Positions 1 through 10,200 of a stretch of 43,283 nucleotides of DNA are shown here, piece after piece. Origin of the DNA: Ettlia oleoabundans. Taxonomy: Eukaryota > Chlorophyta > Chlorophyceae > Chlamydomonadales. How positions within the stretch are numbered: position 1 is the stretch's first letter; every line of letters starts with the position of its first letter. The notes below the pieces were generated by a model that was not told where the DNA came from, made no database searches, and was given only the letters and a program-made list of their open reading frames with translations. The position numbers and the translations under genes are program-made. The stretch covers positions 1-43,283 of the forward strand of contig JAAMXP010005583.1 of assembly GCA_019693395.1 (NCBI GenBank), written 5' to 3'.

Positions 1-37
1 CCTCCCACCCACCCCCGCGCTGGGGTTCTATCTGCAG

Positions 38-1038
38 CCGTAGGCAGCAGCACGGATGCCAGCAGCTCACCACTCATCGGCAAGACGGTGGTGGTGGTCG
101 GCGCGGGCGGTGCGGGGCGGGCGCTGGCCTTTGGAGCCGCTGTCAAGGGAGCGCGTGTAGTTATTGCAAACCGCAGCGTGGAAAAAGCAGCAGACTTGGC
201 AACGCAGGTGCAGCAGCTGGCCCTGTTATGTATGTTTTGCTGACACTTGCCCACTGTGTTTATAGCAGCGGATTGTTAGTTGAGCACTAGCAGCATACCA
301 ACCTAGTTTTTTGTGCCCAACCCTCCATAGTGGCACCAAGCATTGCCGTCTGCCCTCCCTTTTACGGTGCTGCAGCTGAGTCCCCCAGCCACGGCCTGCA
401 GCTTGGACGACCTAGCCAGCAAAGCGGTGACCGGGGATGTGCTGGTGAACACAACCTCCGTGGGAATGCACCCGCAGGTGGGCACATGACAAGGATGCAG
501 CGCATGAACCATGTGCTGTCCACAGTCGTGCAGCTGGTGCCGCACTCAGATGCTGCAGGGTTGCTGTCCAGTAACACTGCTCACGCCATAAGCATTGCTC
601 GCTGTATGTGCAGGAAGACGAGACGCCAGTGCCCGCAGATGCCTTGAGCGGCTACCATCTTGTGTTTGACGCGGTCTACACCCCGCTGCACACCCGCCTG
701 CTCAGGTGCGAGGTTCTCCAGGCTGGCTTGGTGGACGGTCCACAACTGTTGGTGATGCACCTTGCAATTTCTGGTACTGAGTGCATGGTGCCAGGCTACC
801 TGGTGATCATTCCTCTGCAATGTCCCCCTGCCTGTGCACAGCTAAGCATTGCTCGTTGTTACTCCTCATGCCTTTGCTCTTTGTGTTTTGCAGGGAAGCG
901 GCGGCTGCTGGGTGCGCTGTGGTCACGGGGGACACGATGTTTGTGGGGCAGGCAGCCGACCAGTTCCGCCTCTTCACAGGTGTGGAGCCTCCTGTAGAGC
1001 TGATGAGCAGAGTGGTGCTGGAAAGCCTCAAACAGTAG
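38..1038 (+). CDS. Shikimate dehydrogenase domain, C-terminal part of a probable DHQ-SDH protein (5' partial)
   Basis: Exons 38-207, 376-477, 614-705 and 894-1038 join in phase to a stop at 1038; bases 1-37 are the end of an intron. The encoded half is the NADP-binding half of shikimate dehydrogenase, which reduces 3-dehydroshikimate to shikimate with NADPH in the plastid route to aromatic amino acids. Visible motifs are the dinucleotide loop GAGGAGRA, the phosphate-binding NRS, the signature [10 protein letters not shown], the YTPLHTRLL block, and the conserved Gln in FVGQAADQF near the end. In plants and green algae this domain is usually fused behind a type I dehydroquinate dehydratase; that part would lie upstream of the window, so the fusion is inferred. 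The last exon ends directly in LESLKQ. The family call is very secure. The exon 1 donor (CAG|GTGCAG) was chosen because it alone keeps phase with the next exon. Confidence 0.93.
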
Positions 1039-1489
1039 CTGCCTTTGAAACAGTACCGCCCTAAGTCTGTACCGATGTCCAGTTGCCTCGAGGAAATAGG
1101 CAGAGCTGATGCCAAGTCTGCCAGAGCCAGAGGGCAATTGTCCAGCACCCTTGCAAGCTGTGTGGTAGGTACAAGAGCTCTGAAGGTGAACCATGCCCCA
1201 ATCTGGTTATGGTGTGCAATACAATGATCAAGCATCCACAAGATATCAACTCAGTTGGCTAGAGTATTCTAGAGGGTTACTGATTGAAGGAAGCAGGAGC
1301 GGGAGGAAGGTGTCGGATGGTGAATTGTTTCAAGAAGCAGAGCGGATCTAGATACCAGTGCAAAGTAGTGTTTCATAAGATACATCAGCAAACAATGGCA
1401 CAGCACTGTCGGCACACTCAGGCGTGCGCAGGCAGACGGGCGCTGGCAGCGTTGTTGCCTGGTGGTGCGGGATGGCTTGGTAGGTGGGG
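1039..1489. other. Convergent 3' intergenic region
   Basis: This 451-bp stretch separates the ends of the shikimate dehydrogenase gene (+) and the DUF1995 gene (-). It should hold both 3' untranslated regions. I see no conserved reading frame and no clear TGTAA polyadenylation signal on either strand. Confidence 0.6.
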
Positions 1490-4040
1490 CTAGCCCTTAG
1501 CCCAGGCGGCCCTGAAGGCGTCTGTGATCTGTGGCGGCGTGGGCTCCTTTTCAAAGGTGCCAATCAGTTGGAACTCCTCAAGACCAGGCCCCAGATCCAC
1601 ACGACGGAACACCTGGGGGTGCGGCACATGGGGTAGTAAACCACCGCGCATGGCAGCGAAGGCGCATGGCACTAGGGAGTGGGGAGCCGCCAAGGTGTTG
1701 TTCCAGCACTCGGGAATCAAAACAACGGGTACAATGACCAGACCCGATGCAACGCTACCGACGGCTTGGGCATGCAGTCAGCTTCAGCCTCCATGCCAAG
1801 CAGCATGTGATTGAAACAACAGACTGTTGCATCTGTCAGCCCGGCACACGAGCACGTTTTTTAACCCAGGCCGCACCTCCCAGGAACCGCCATACTCGTG
1901 TCGCAGGGCACCCATGATGGGATGCATTGCTACGCTCTTGTAGAGCAGGCGGAAGTGGTAGGCTGTGTCAAAGGTGGCGGCAAAGTCCAGGCGGTCCTGC
2001 CGCCCACGCACAGACATCACGCCACCAGCTGCACGAGGAGGAGAAGGCAGTGATGGCACAATAAGAAACATGATGCAGAATGTCTGGAGGCAAAGGTGCG
2101 GTCTGAAGCCCCATTTCAGTGGCGTCCTTGCACGCGTGCTGGTTGGCTTGAAGGCAGCCAGGCAGCCAAGTGATGCAAAGTAGGCGTCACAGGGCTGCCA
2201 AGGCATCTTTATTCCATGCATTGGGACATCATCCCCTCGGCGCAGTGCAGCATGCACCTGACTGGATGTCCCCCAGCTTTGGGTTGATTAGAATCAATGG
2301 CTTGCCCGCCGCCTCTGCCGCCTCAACCATCTCTGTGCCAGAAGCAGAAGCCAACAAGGCAGCAGTCATACAAGGGGAAGGCTGCTACTTAGCTGCCTGT
2401 TGTTAGCTTGTGCCTGGCTGCGCTCCATACCTGGTCCATTCCCAGCTGCCACAACCAGGCTCAACCGGTTGACAGCCACCATGTGCAGCCTAATGGAGGC
2501 CCACAGCAGTAGCAGACCAACACCCACCTGACAGCAGCGGCATGATGCTGTGCCCCACAATGTTTTGCGGCGACACGAGCAGAAAAGCGTCAGCCGTCTC
2601 CACCTCGGCTGCCCCCAGGTTGCCCGTTTGAATCGCGTCTACAACAGAGTACAGCAGGATATAGCGGCAGCCCAGTGGATCAGCATAAGAATCAGCGTAA
2701 GAACCTCAGGGGAGGGGTGTACAGGAGCAGCTTGCATGCAAGCCACATGACAGAAGCTTCACACACACAGAAAATAATGCGTCAACAGCAGGCATCGGTA
2801 AGGTTTACAAATAATAAACTCACCACACCACCCGCTGGCCCATTGCCCTCACCCACCTGCGTATGAGCCCCAGTCCATTTGTTTCATGATTCGCATCACG
2901 CCGTTGAGGCTCAGAGGCATGCCCTGCACCACAATTCAACCCTTAGTGGCAAGATTATATAGCAGTCAGCACCGCCCAGGAATGCCATGCCAGCGCTCAA
3001 CCCTTGCAAAAGAAGAACAAACCAACCCGCCTGCTTTCACCTCCCACCCTGCCAAAGTCCTGCTGGCATACCTCGCCAAAATTTCTGCCGGCCATTCCAT
3101 CGCACCTGGAACACGCCCTGCCCCAGAGCCTGCTGCACGCACACTTTGACGCGCTTGCCGTCTGCCGCCAGGGCTGTGGCCACCTCCCGCACCAGCTCCA
3201 GCAGGGTGCCGGCGCGGTACACGTCAAACTCCGTGTTCAACTCGGGGATGGTGCACCTGCGCTGCCATGGAGTAGCAGCCTGGCCCACATGTAGTGAGGC
3301 TACAGCAGCATCCAGAACGCCAGAGTGGGAGTGGTCCTCCCGCCCCCTCTTGGATGGAGGGAACAGGAGGACCAAAGTGGGGCCGAAAGGGACCATGCGG
3401 GCAGCTAAGTAGGCGGCCTAGTTGGGTTGAAACTGGGCTGGTCTGGCGACAAAAGCCACTGAGGTGGATGACGTGAGGTTCTGTGCCTGACTGACGGTGG
3501 CTATATTCTTTGCCTTCTCGCTTGTCCAAGGTGAACTTGCGGCGATGCAGCCGGCCTGCATGGTGGCAAGCGCAGCCTACCTGGCCAGCACTCGCTTCTC
3601 TCCCGCTGCGACAGCGTTCTTGATGGCTGTCGCGGCGTCTTTGTAAAAGTACTGCCGTGTGGTTCGTTCATGTGGGATTGTGTTCAGGCTGCACAGAAGG
3701 CAGGACAATGTCATGAGCAGCACATGGGACAATGGAAAATCACTAGGCCGGGGCGGAAGGTCAACATGCCGTGGCTGCCTTACCGGGTGGGGATGGGTCC
3801 CGCTGATGGCGTTCCAGTCGCTGTTGAAGCACCGTCCTCCGCTGCTGCAGCGAGAACATCAAGCCGACGTCTGCCAAGCACACCGCTGCACTTTGTTCTG
3901 CTATGTGAGGTGACTGCAGTGGCGCGAGGTGGCGCAGCTGCGCTGCAGAGGCGCCCTCCGCAAGCGGTGGCCACTTGGGCGGGCCTATTGGGTGCTTGCG
4001 CGGCACCGCGCGTGCTACGTGCGTTTAACATGTACACCAT
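1490..4040 (-). CDS. DUF1995 domain protein, plastid-targeted (LPA3-type family)
   Basis: Eight exons on the minus strand: 4040-3784, 3688-3581, 3256-3106, 2923-2857, 2638-2528, 2332-2258, 2028-1877 and 1612-1490. They total 1044 nt (347 aa). The first ~60 residues are basic and rich in Ala, Arg and Ser, as in a chloroplast transit peptide; the ATG at 4031 is an alternative start. The body carries DUF1995 features in order: an N-terminal helix block (QYFYKDAATAIKNAV), CTIPELNTEFDVYR, the helix TLLELVREVATALAADGKR, an internal LLVSPQNIVGHS strand, PLILINPKLGDIQS, GVMSVRGRQDRLDF, and a closing EPTPPQITDAF. LPA3, a photosystem II assembly factor, belongs to this family, but I cannot say which DUF1995 subgroup this is, so no function is assigned. 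It lies 478 bp downstream of a reductase gene on the same strand, with its own TATA-like element. Confidence 0.88.
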
Positions 4041-4130
4041 TGCTTCTCTCGAGCACAACGGTTGATTATCACCACACGAGCCAGCCGTGGACGCTACAAC
4101 GCGAGGATAGGGTTTTCGACCTTTGGGGGA

Positions 4131-4140
4131 TTTTATATAA
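4131..4140 (-). promoter_or_regulatory. TATA-like element upstream of the DUF1995 gene
   Basis: The minus strand reads TTATATAAAA here, 91 bp before the proposed start codon at 4040. The position suits a core promoter and a short 5' leader. It is a sequence match only. Confidence 0.45.
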
Positions 4141-4330
4141 CAGCGTAAGTCACTGCTCCTTTCATTCAAACACACTGCCAGATTTTAATCTAGCCTTCGT
4201 TGCCTTGTGTCACAGCATGCCGTGCCGAGCGCTCAGCGCACCGCCGCTCAGGATACATCCAAGCTGCACTTCCTACTACCTTCGCATGGGGAAGTGACAT
4301 GCCATCTACTGCCACAATGATGATAGATTT

Positions 4331-4350
4331 AAAAAAGAGAGAGAGAGAGA
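4331..4350 (+). repeat. A6(GA)7 microsatellite
   Basis: Six A residues are followed by seven perfect GA dinucleotides in the spacer between the reductase and DUF1995 genes. Confidence 0.9.
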
Positions 4351-4518
4351 TCCTACGCATACTGACATCAGCAGCTGCACCGGGTGCTGCTCCGACGGTG
4401 AGAACTTGTCAGGGGCTAGCAACTAAAGGCCGCGCAACCAAGTCCTTGCAAATCAGCTTCTCAGGATCTCAATGTCACCAGGTGCTGCGCTGAGACATGT
4501 TATGTGCTGGTACAAAGC

Positions 4519-6942
4519 TCAGTAGTCGCAGAACATGACGTTTGCGCTGGGCACGCCGTGCTGCGCCAGCTTGCGTGTGAGGTGTGCCGCCTGCTCACCC
4601 TCAAACCCGCTCATCAGCACCTGCGGAGGCACATGCGAAAACAGATTTGCGACATGTGTGGGTAACCCCCCAAGGCACGTGCCACGTGAAAGCCATGCAA
4701 CTTTGAAAGCTGCCGTCCAGCAGTTAGACAAGAAGCCCAGCGAGGTGGCTGAGCCATCCTGCGCTCGATCACGACCCAACAATTGCTTCGCCTGTGTGTT
4801 TGCAAACCAGCGCACACAGGCCTGAGAACATACTCACCCAAGCTTCTTCAGGCTTGCCATTTCCCAGCACCCCTGCGAGCCCTCCCTGTTCACGGAACAG
4901 TGCTGCCTCCAGCAGCTGCTCCACCCCCACTGAGCCGCCGTTGCCAGAGCCGTTGGCCTCCGCCTCAGAAAGATACAGCGGGTTTACAACCGCCTGCAGA
5001 GAGGGCCGGGTATCGACAACTTAGCACACTGGCAGCCCTCTTATGCACTGTGCTTTGTTTCGGTCCAACACAATCACATTAAATGAAGCATACCTCATGC
5101 AACCTTCACTCACGGCCCCATTCCGCCCACCCTCCCGTGTGCACTTACCCCCGCGTCCCGCCACGTATCCCACTCAACCAGGTAAGCTGCCGAGGGCTGC
5201 GAGTGGGCCACATAAAAGACAGCCACGCGGCTGCTGCCGGCATGGGCTAGCACCGGCGTCCACGACAGGGCAGCTCGCACCGGCGCAATCCCGCGCACAC
5301 CTGCTGCCAGCATCAGCAGCGGGTGGCCAGCCTCAAGGGCGGACATTAGATTGGCTCCGGGGTTGAACAAGGAGGCAAACCTGCGGTGGCAAGGAATTAG
5401 GGGAAACAAAATACCTTGCATTGGGAGTAGAGCAGAAGAAGGGAAGCAGGGCGGTATAAGCAGCTGGCCACACGCGCCTGCTGTGTTCGCCACAGGACAA
5501 GGACGCAAACTGAGAGGCTGCGCACTGTTAAGAGCTGCAAGCATTGGCACTGCAAGAGAAAGAGTCATGCTAATGTGCCAGCAAAGCCATGCATAGCCAG
5601 CCAGCCAGCCAACAAGGCACCAGCCACCTAACCAGCCAAGCAGCCTGCCTGCGCACCCTGTGCCCGCCACCCTGCTGACTTCAATCATGGCACCAGGTCC
5701 CAGCTCAGCCAAGCGCCGCTCATCCTCATCACCTGCAGGCAGGCAGGGGCAGGGCAGGTTTCCAGGCAATACGAGGACGGAGGACGCGCATGCAGATAAA
5801 CAACACAGCCACAAAAAGGCCAGCCTGACCTCCCGAGCAATCTTGGCTGGCGAGCAAAGAATTCCACATGCAACCTTCTGCGGCTTTGCCATCCAGCCAC
5901 ACGCCCCAGGTGCGCTGCACTGTGAAATTGCCAAGCTGCGCCAGCCCAATAGCCCGCGCCAGACTGTTCACCCTACCAGCCTGTCACCCATCTGCCTGGC
6001 TGCCCAGCCTTCCACCCACCCATCCACCCACCCGCGCGGCTGACCAGGAGCTCCACCAGGCTTGCATCCAGCAGCGCTGAATCGCGGCGTGCCTCATACG
6101 GCGATGAGGCCAGGCTGATCAGGCGGCGAGCCACCACCAGTTCCCCACACTCGTCGGTGTCGCTGGTGCTGCTGCTGCCCTGCCCGCAGTAGCGCACCGC
6201 CACAAACTGGCCAGGCACCCTGCCGAGTAACGGGCAGTACATCTTGCATGCAAAGTGTTAGCAAAGCCAGACTGTAGGCAGATCAACACAGGCCTGAGAC
6301 CCATGGTCACACGCCTTGCACACATCAGGACGCCAAATCCTTTCCCTGCAACCTAGCCAGCCCAGCAGCCCACCTGTAATCATCAATCCAACGCCGGTTC
6401 TCCTGCACATGACGCACGCGGCGCCCGTCTAAAAAGTTGACGTGGTCTTCCACGCTCAGCAAAAGCGTCCGCACACTGCCATCTGCGGACGCCTCCCTGC
6501 AGCAAGCAAGGGAAAGAGCAGGGCTGGATGCAGAGGTGAGGTGGAGCATGAGGGTGGCAAGCGGGCGGCCAGGCGACAGCGAGCCAAAACAAGCACATAA
6601 CTAGCGTGTTAATGCACGAAAGTTGCACGTCGCACAGCATATGTTCATGTAAGCAAAGGCAAAGTACCAGTGAACTTGCCTGTTCTCCACCACCGTGGCT
6701 CGGCTCCACTGCAAGTCGTCCGGCGCCGTCTGTGCGTTCTGAAGCAGCTGGGCCAGGCCTCCACCCTTGCTGCCGGTCTCGGCGCGGCATAGAAATGTGC
6801 GTGAGTTGACTTGGTGCTTGTGGTGCACCCTAGACACAGCCCGAAAAGCGTTCACGGAGGCAACCCGTCTGCGAAAGGTGCCGCGGCTGCACGCCGGCAC
6901 CGGTGATTGGTTGCATTTCGCATTTCGCTGTAACCCCTCCAT
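4519..6942 (-). CDS. FAD/NAD(P)H ferredoxin-reductase-like oxidoreductase, plastid (fruit protein pKIWI502 type)
   Basis: Seven exons: 6942-6680, 6496-6374, 6219-6032, 5732-5657, 5380-5149, 4993-4838 and 4620-4519, giving 1140 nt (379 aa). The first ~55 residues are rich in Arg, Ser and Val and resemble a transit peptide. A ferredoxin-NADP reductase fold follows: the FAD-barrel strand GQFVAVRY, a flavin-contacting segment RLISLASSPYEA, then EVSRVAGTGFASLFNPG. The nucleotide domain follows with LMLAAGVRGIAPVRAAL, where GVRGIAP replaces the usual glycine-rich GSGISP-like turn. The C terminus (LTRKLAQHGVPSANVMF) matches the pKIWI502-like group known from plants. The substrate of that group is not established; redox work in the plastid is inferred. 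Intron 1 has a GC donor (CAG|GCAAGT). The exon 3 donor was placed at GCGG|GTGGGT because only that phase restores the GDEDERRLAEL frame. Confidence 0.87.
6012..6033. repeat. CCCA-type short tandem repeat at an exon 3 donor
   Basis: A CCACCCA/CCATCCA run lies at the start of intron 3 of the reductase gene and overlaps its 5' splice site. On the transcribed strand it reads GGGTGGGTGGATGGGTGGG. Confidence 0.75.
6497..6679 (-). other. GC-AG intron in the reductase-like gene
   Basis: Exon 1 ends GAACAG and the intron begins GCAAGT, the classic GC-type 5' splice consensus. It ends GCTGCAG before GGAGGCGTCC. The nearest GT (in GCAAGTTC) gives the wrong phase, so the GC donor is needed to reach the conserved downstream frame. 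Confidence 0.75.
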
Positions 6943-7291
6943 CCAGCGCACGATGTCGCCTCAAAGCACCACCGCGTGCTCGTTATTTGGGCCTTGATGG
7001 ACACGATGTCGAGTCTACGGTGTTCTAACCTTGCAGGATAGAAAAGTGCCCGTTTCGCAGGCGCCGATCCAAGAATTCTCTCAGAGTTTCATGTAGAAGA
7101 GGTGGTGACGTGGAGCGCAAGGGCAAGATCTTGCCTCTGGGGGCCAGGGCAATCAGCCTGGGCATACATTCGGTTATAGAAACGTTGTGTATACAGGGGC
7201 CTGCCCATTTGGGGCCTTGAAGGGCCTTGAGGTCCCTGATAAAGACTCCCACGGCGTCGTTTTGAGCCAAAACTCTCGTCTTGGATACTCT
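6943..7291. promoter_or_regulatory. Divergent promoter region, reductase-like gene (-) and CBM20 gene (+)
   Basis: This 349-bp region separates two start codons pointing away from each other, so it should contain both promoters and 5' leaders. I found no convincing TATA box. The open frame running through 7187-7291 has no ATG before 7292. Confidence 0.55.
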
Positions 7292-10200
7292 ATGCTAACA
7301 AGCTCGCCTAGGCAGGCTGCCCCGATTCCCCGAGCGCCTGCACGAGCCCCCCGGCATGGCTCCACGCCAACTGGAGGTATTCTCACGGCTGCCCGCGCAC
7401 ATTCACCCTGCTCTTCGTATTTTCTGCCTTGCAAGACGGATAGAATCCCTTTGGCCCCCCTTGGACGGAGCGCAGGTGTCAGGGTAGGCGAAGGGAAGGC
7501 GGCACGCCGCGCGGTGTGTGGGCGCCGACTGCAGGCAAGTTCACCCATCCCCAGCCACAAATCCGGCATGCCATCTGGGTCGCGCGCGCACCTCTACAAC
7601 ACTCGCATCCCAGAACTGTATGTGCCATAGCATTCCAACGATTGGCACGATGGACATGAAGTTATGTCAGACGGGGCGGATGGGGCGGATTTCCGGATGT
7701 GGCAGCTCCTCCCCGGACTCCAGCCACCTATGTGACGACTTGCCCAACCTTCCCTGTCCCCCTCTGTGGCCTGCAGTGCCTGGCCTTCAAAAGCAGCAAT
7801 GAACACTCTGCCAAGGCCGATTCCAAGGGCAGCCATGCCACCGTTTCCTTCCAGGCATGCCGCCATCTTGAGTATGGCCAGGTGTTGAAGGTGGTGGGCG
7901 GTCCGGAGCAGCTGGGTGCATGGGACCTCGCCAAGGCGCCTGGTAAGCTTGGACATGTCTCCCTCCCTTTTCTAGTATGATTAGGCTGCCGTGGGATATT
8001 GTGACGTGCGTACGTTGGTGCCAGCCTATGAATAAGAGCCGCATTCCGCTCACCCCTCGATCTCTCGCCGTCATCACCCGTGCTTCCTTGGGGCCTCCTT
8101 GATACAGCTGTCCCAACCACCCCTCATTACTCCCCTCATTTTTCCATGCTGCAGCCATGAGTTGGAGCGAGGGTGACCAATGGCTTCTGACACTAGAGCT
8201 GCCGGCTGGCAGGCACGAGTTCAAGCTGGTGGTGGTACAGGGCAGGCAGCCAGCCGACTGGGAGCGAGGGCCCAACCGCACCTTGCAGGTGGTTTGGAAA
8301 TACTGCTACCTCCCTTTGCCCCTGGCACACCTGTCAGTTTGTCAGGTTGAGGGTGCAAGGAGCTCAACACCCAATATGTGGCTGCCATGTTTGCAACTAT
8401 ATCAACAGCTGATTCGTCATGACGCATCCGCAGGTGCCCGAGGCTCAAGCTGCAATTCCTAATGCCTTCAAGGTCAACTGTGAGTGGGGCAGTTCTGCTG
8501 CCACTTTGGAGACCATGCTTCACGAGGAAGCTCAGGACTCTGGAAGCCCTGCACTCTCTCCTGGGGAGCACCTTGGAACCGGTGAGGCAGCAAACATGCA
8601 TCTTCCCTGCTGCGTGCGCTAGCTGGCCACCTGGTCAGCCCACTGTAACTATCCCAAATCCACTCGGTTTTGAGGCTGAAACCCCTTGCTACTTTGTTGT
8701 TTATACCTTCACTGCCTCAACTGCTCGTGTGCAGCCACAGAGTCAGACGAGCCGGCGCTTCGGGCTGAGGACCTCACAGCGGAGCCGTACTCGCCAGCAG
8801 GCGACGAAGGTGAGTGAGGTTCAGGACCGTGCTGACTCAACTGGGCACTTGCAAGGCCATCGAGCAATATCGGGCGGTTACTGCCGCCCTGATCAGCAAC
8901 GCTGGTCACTGCAGCGAAGAAACACGCGTGGGAGGGTTCAGCCACGTGTGCATGCCACTGTGGTTGCATGCACAGCACTGCCACTGCAGGTGCTGAGGGA
9001 ACCTGCCAGGGCAGATCAGCTGAGAGGAAGATGCATCTACATGCGCAATCGCCGCCGACCTCTCCACGCGTGCTTTACACCGCACTCTGGCCCCTGTGTT
9101 TTGTGTGCAGAGGAGAAGCCAGGGAGCACTGTGGGCAACATGACGGTTGAGGGGCGGCTGCGACAAGAGTCTGCTGGAACAGCCCAGGGCGCCGCGGCGC
9201 CACCAGCTGAGAGTCCCCCTATCAAGGTGCCTGCAAGCAGCCCTGAGCCCCTCGGTGGCTCTGCTGCTTCTACACCCGTGGGGCCAGCTGCTGCCATGGG
9301 AAAGCAGGACAGCAAGGCAGGTTGCCGCCCTGCTGCTTCTGACTCCATGGCCTTTAGCCCCGATGGGGGCGCAGTTGCGGTCCCCGTCGAAGAGCCTGGG
9401 ATCAAAGCGGGGCCCAGCACCACCCAGCAGCCGAAGTCTGGCGGGGAAACCAGTGGTCCTGGTGGCGGTAGCGGCAATGCGGATAGCATTGCTTCGAGCG
9501 CAGACCCGCATGCGGCTGTATCCCTGGAGGCTGGGGACTACCCCTCCCAGACACCGGTGCGCCCGGCAACTCATGCAGCAGCACCACACCGTCCTATGCC
9601 CACCTGTTAAAAGAGTGTGACCTGGGGGCCCAACAAGCGCAGCTGAGCACGACTCGTGCCAGCTATCCAGCCAGCGTACACACTCATCTGGCTATGTAAC
9701 GGCCCACCTGCCAAGCCCACCTCTAGCTCACCAGTGCAACTGGAGCACTTGCATCGCACCGCTGCTTTGTGTTTTAGCTGCGCCTCACCCCCCAATTTGC
9801 ATGCCTCAATGTGTGCAGATGGGTCAAGGCTCTGATGTCGCACTGGGTGGCGAGCCAGCAGGCGGGTTGAAGCCCTCCACTGAGGCGGCTGTCAAGAGAG
9901 AACTGCAGCAAGCGGTGAGTATTGCGACACACCTTCTTTGGTGTCTTGATCGCCAGCATCATTCCTCCTACCCAACTGGTGCTGGTTAAGGGGCGTAACA
10001 CGTGGCTGCCATGGCGCTCTTTACTGCATTTGGTTGCGGTAAGTGGCGACCGGCTGCCTGAGCCTGGTGCTGCCGCTTGCCTGGCCACCTGGCTGCAGGC
10101 GGCGACGAAACCCGGCCTCATTGCCCGCTTCCTGCAGGCACTCACTGGCAGCTTTGAGGAGGATAAGGATGATGAGGGCGGTAGCAGTGGGGGCAGCACT

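Larger units (their letters stand above)
4041..4518. other. Intergenic spacer between two tandem minus-strand genes
   Basis: This holds the 3' end of the reductase gene and the promoter of the DUF1995 gene. Besides the TATA-like element at 4131-4140, it contains an A6 run followed by seven GA units (4331-4350). I see no coding frame. Confidence 0.55.
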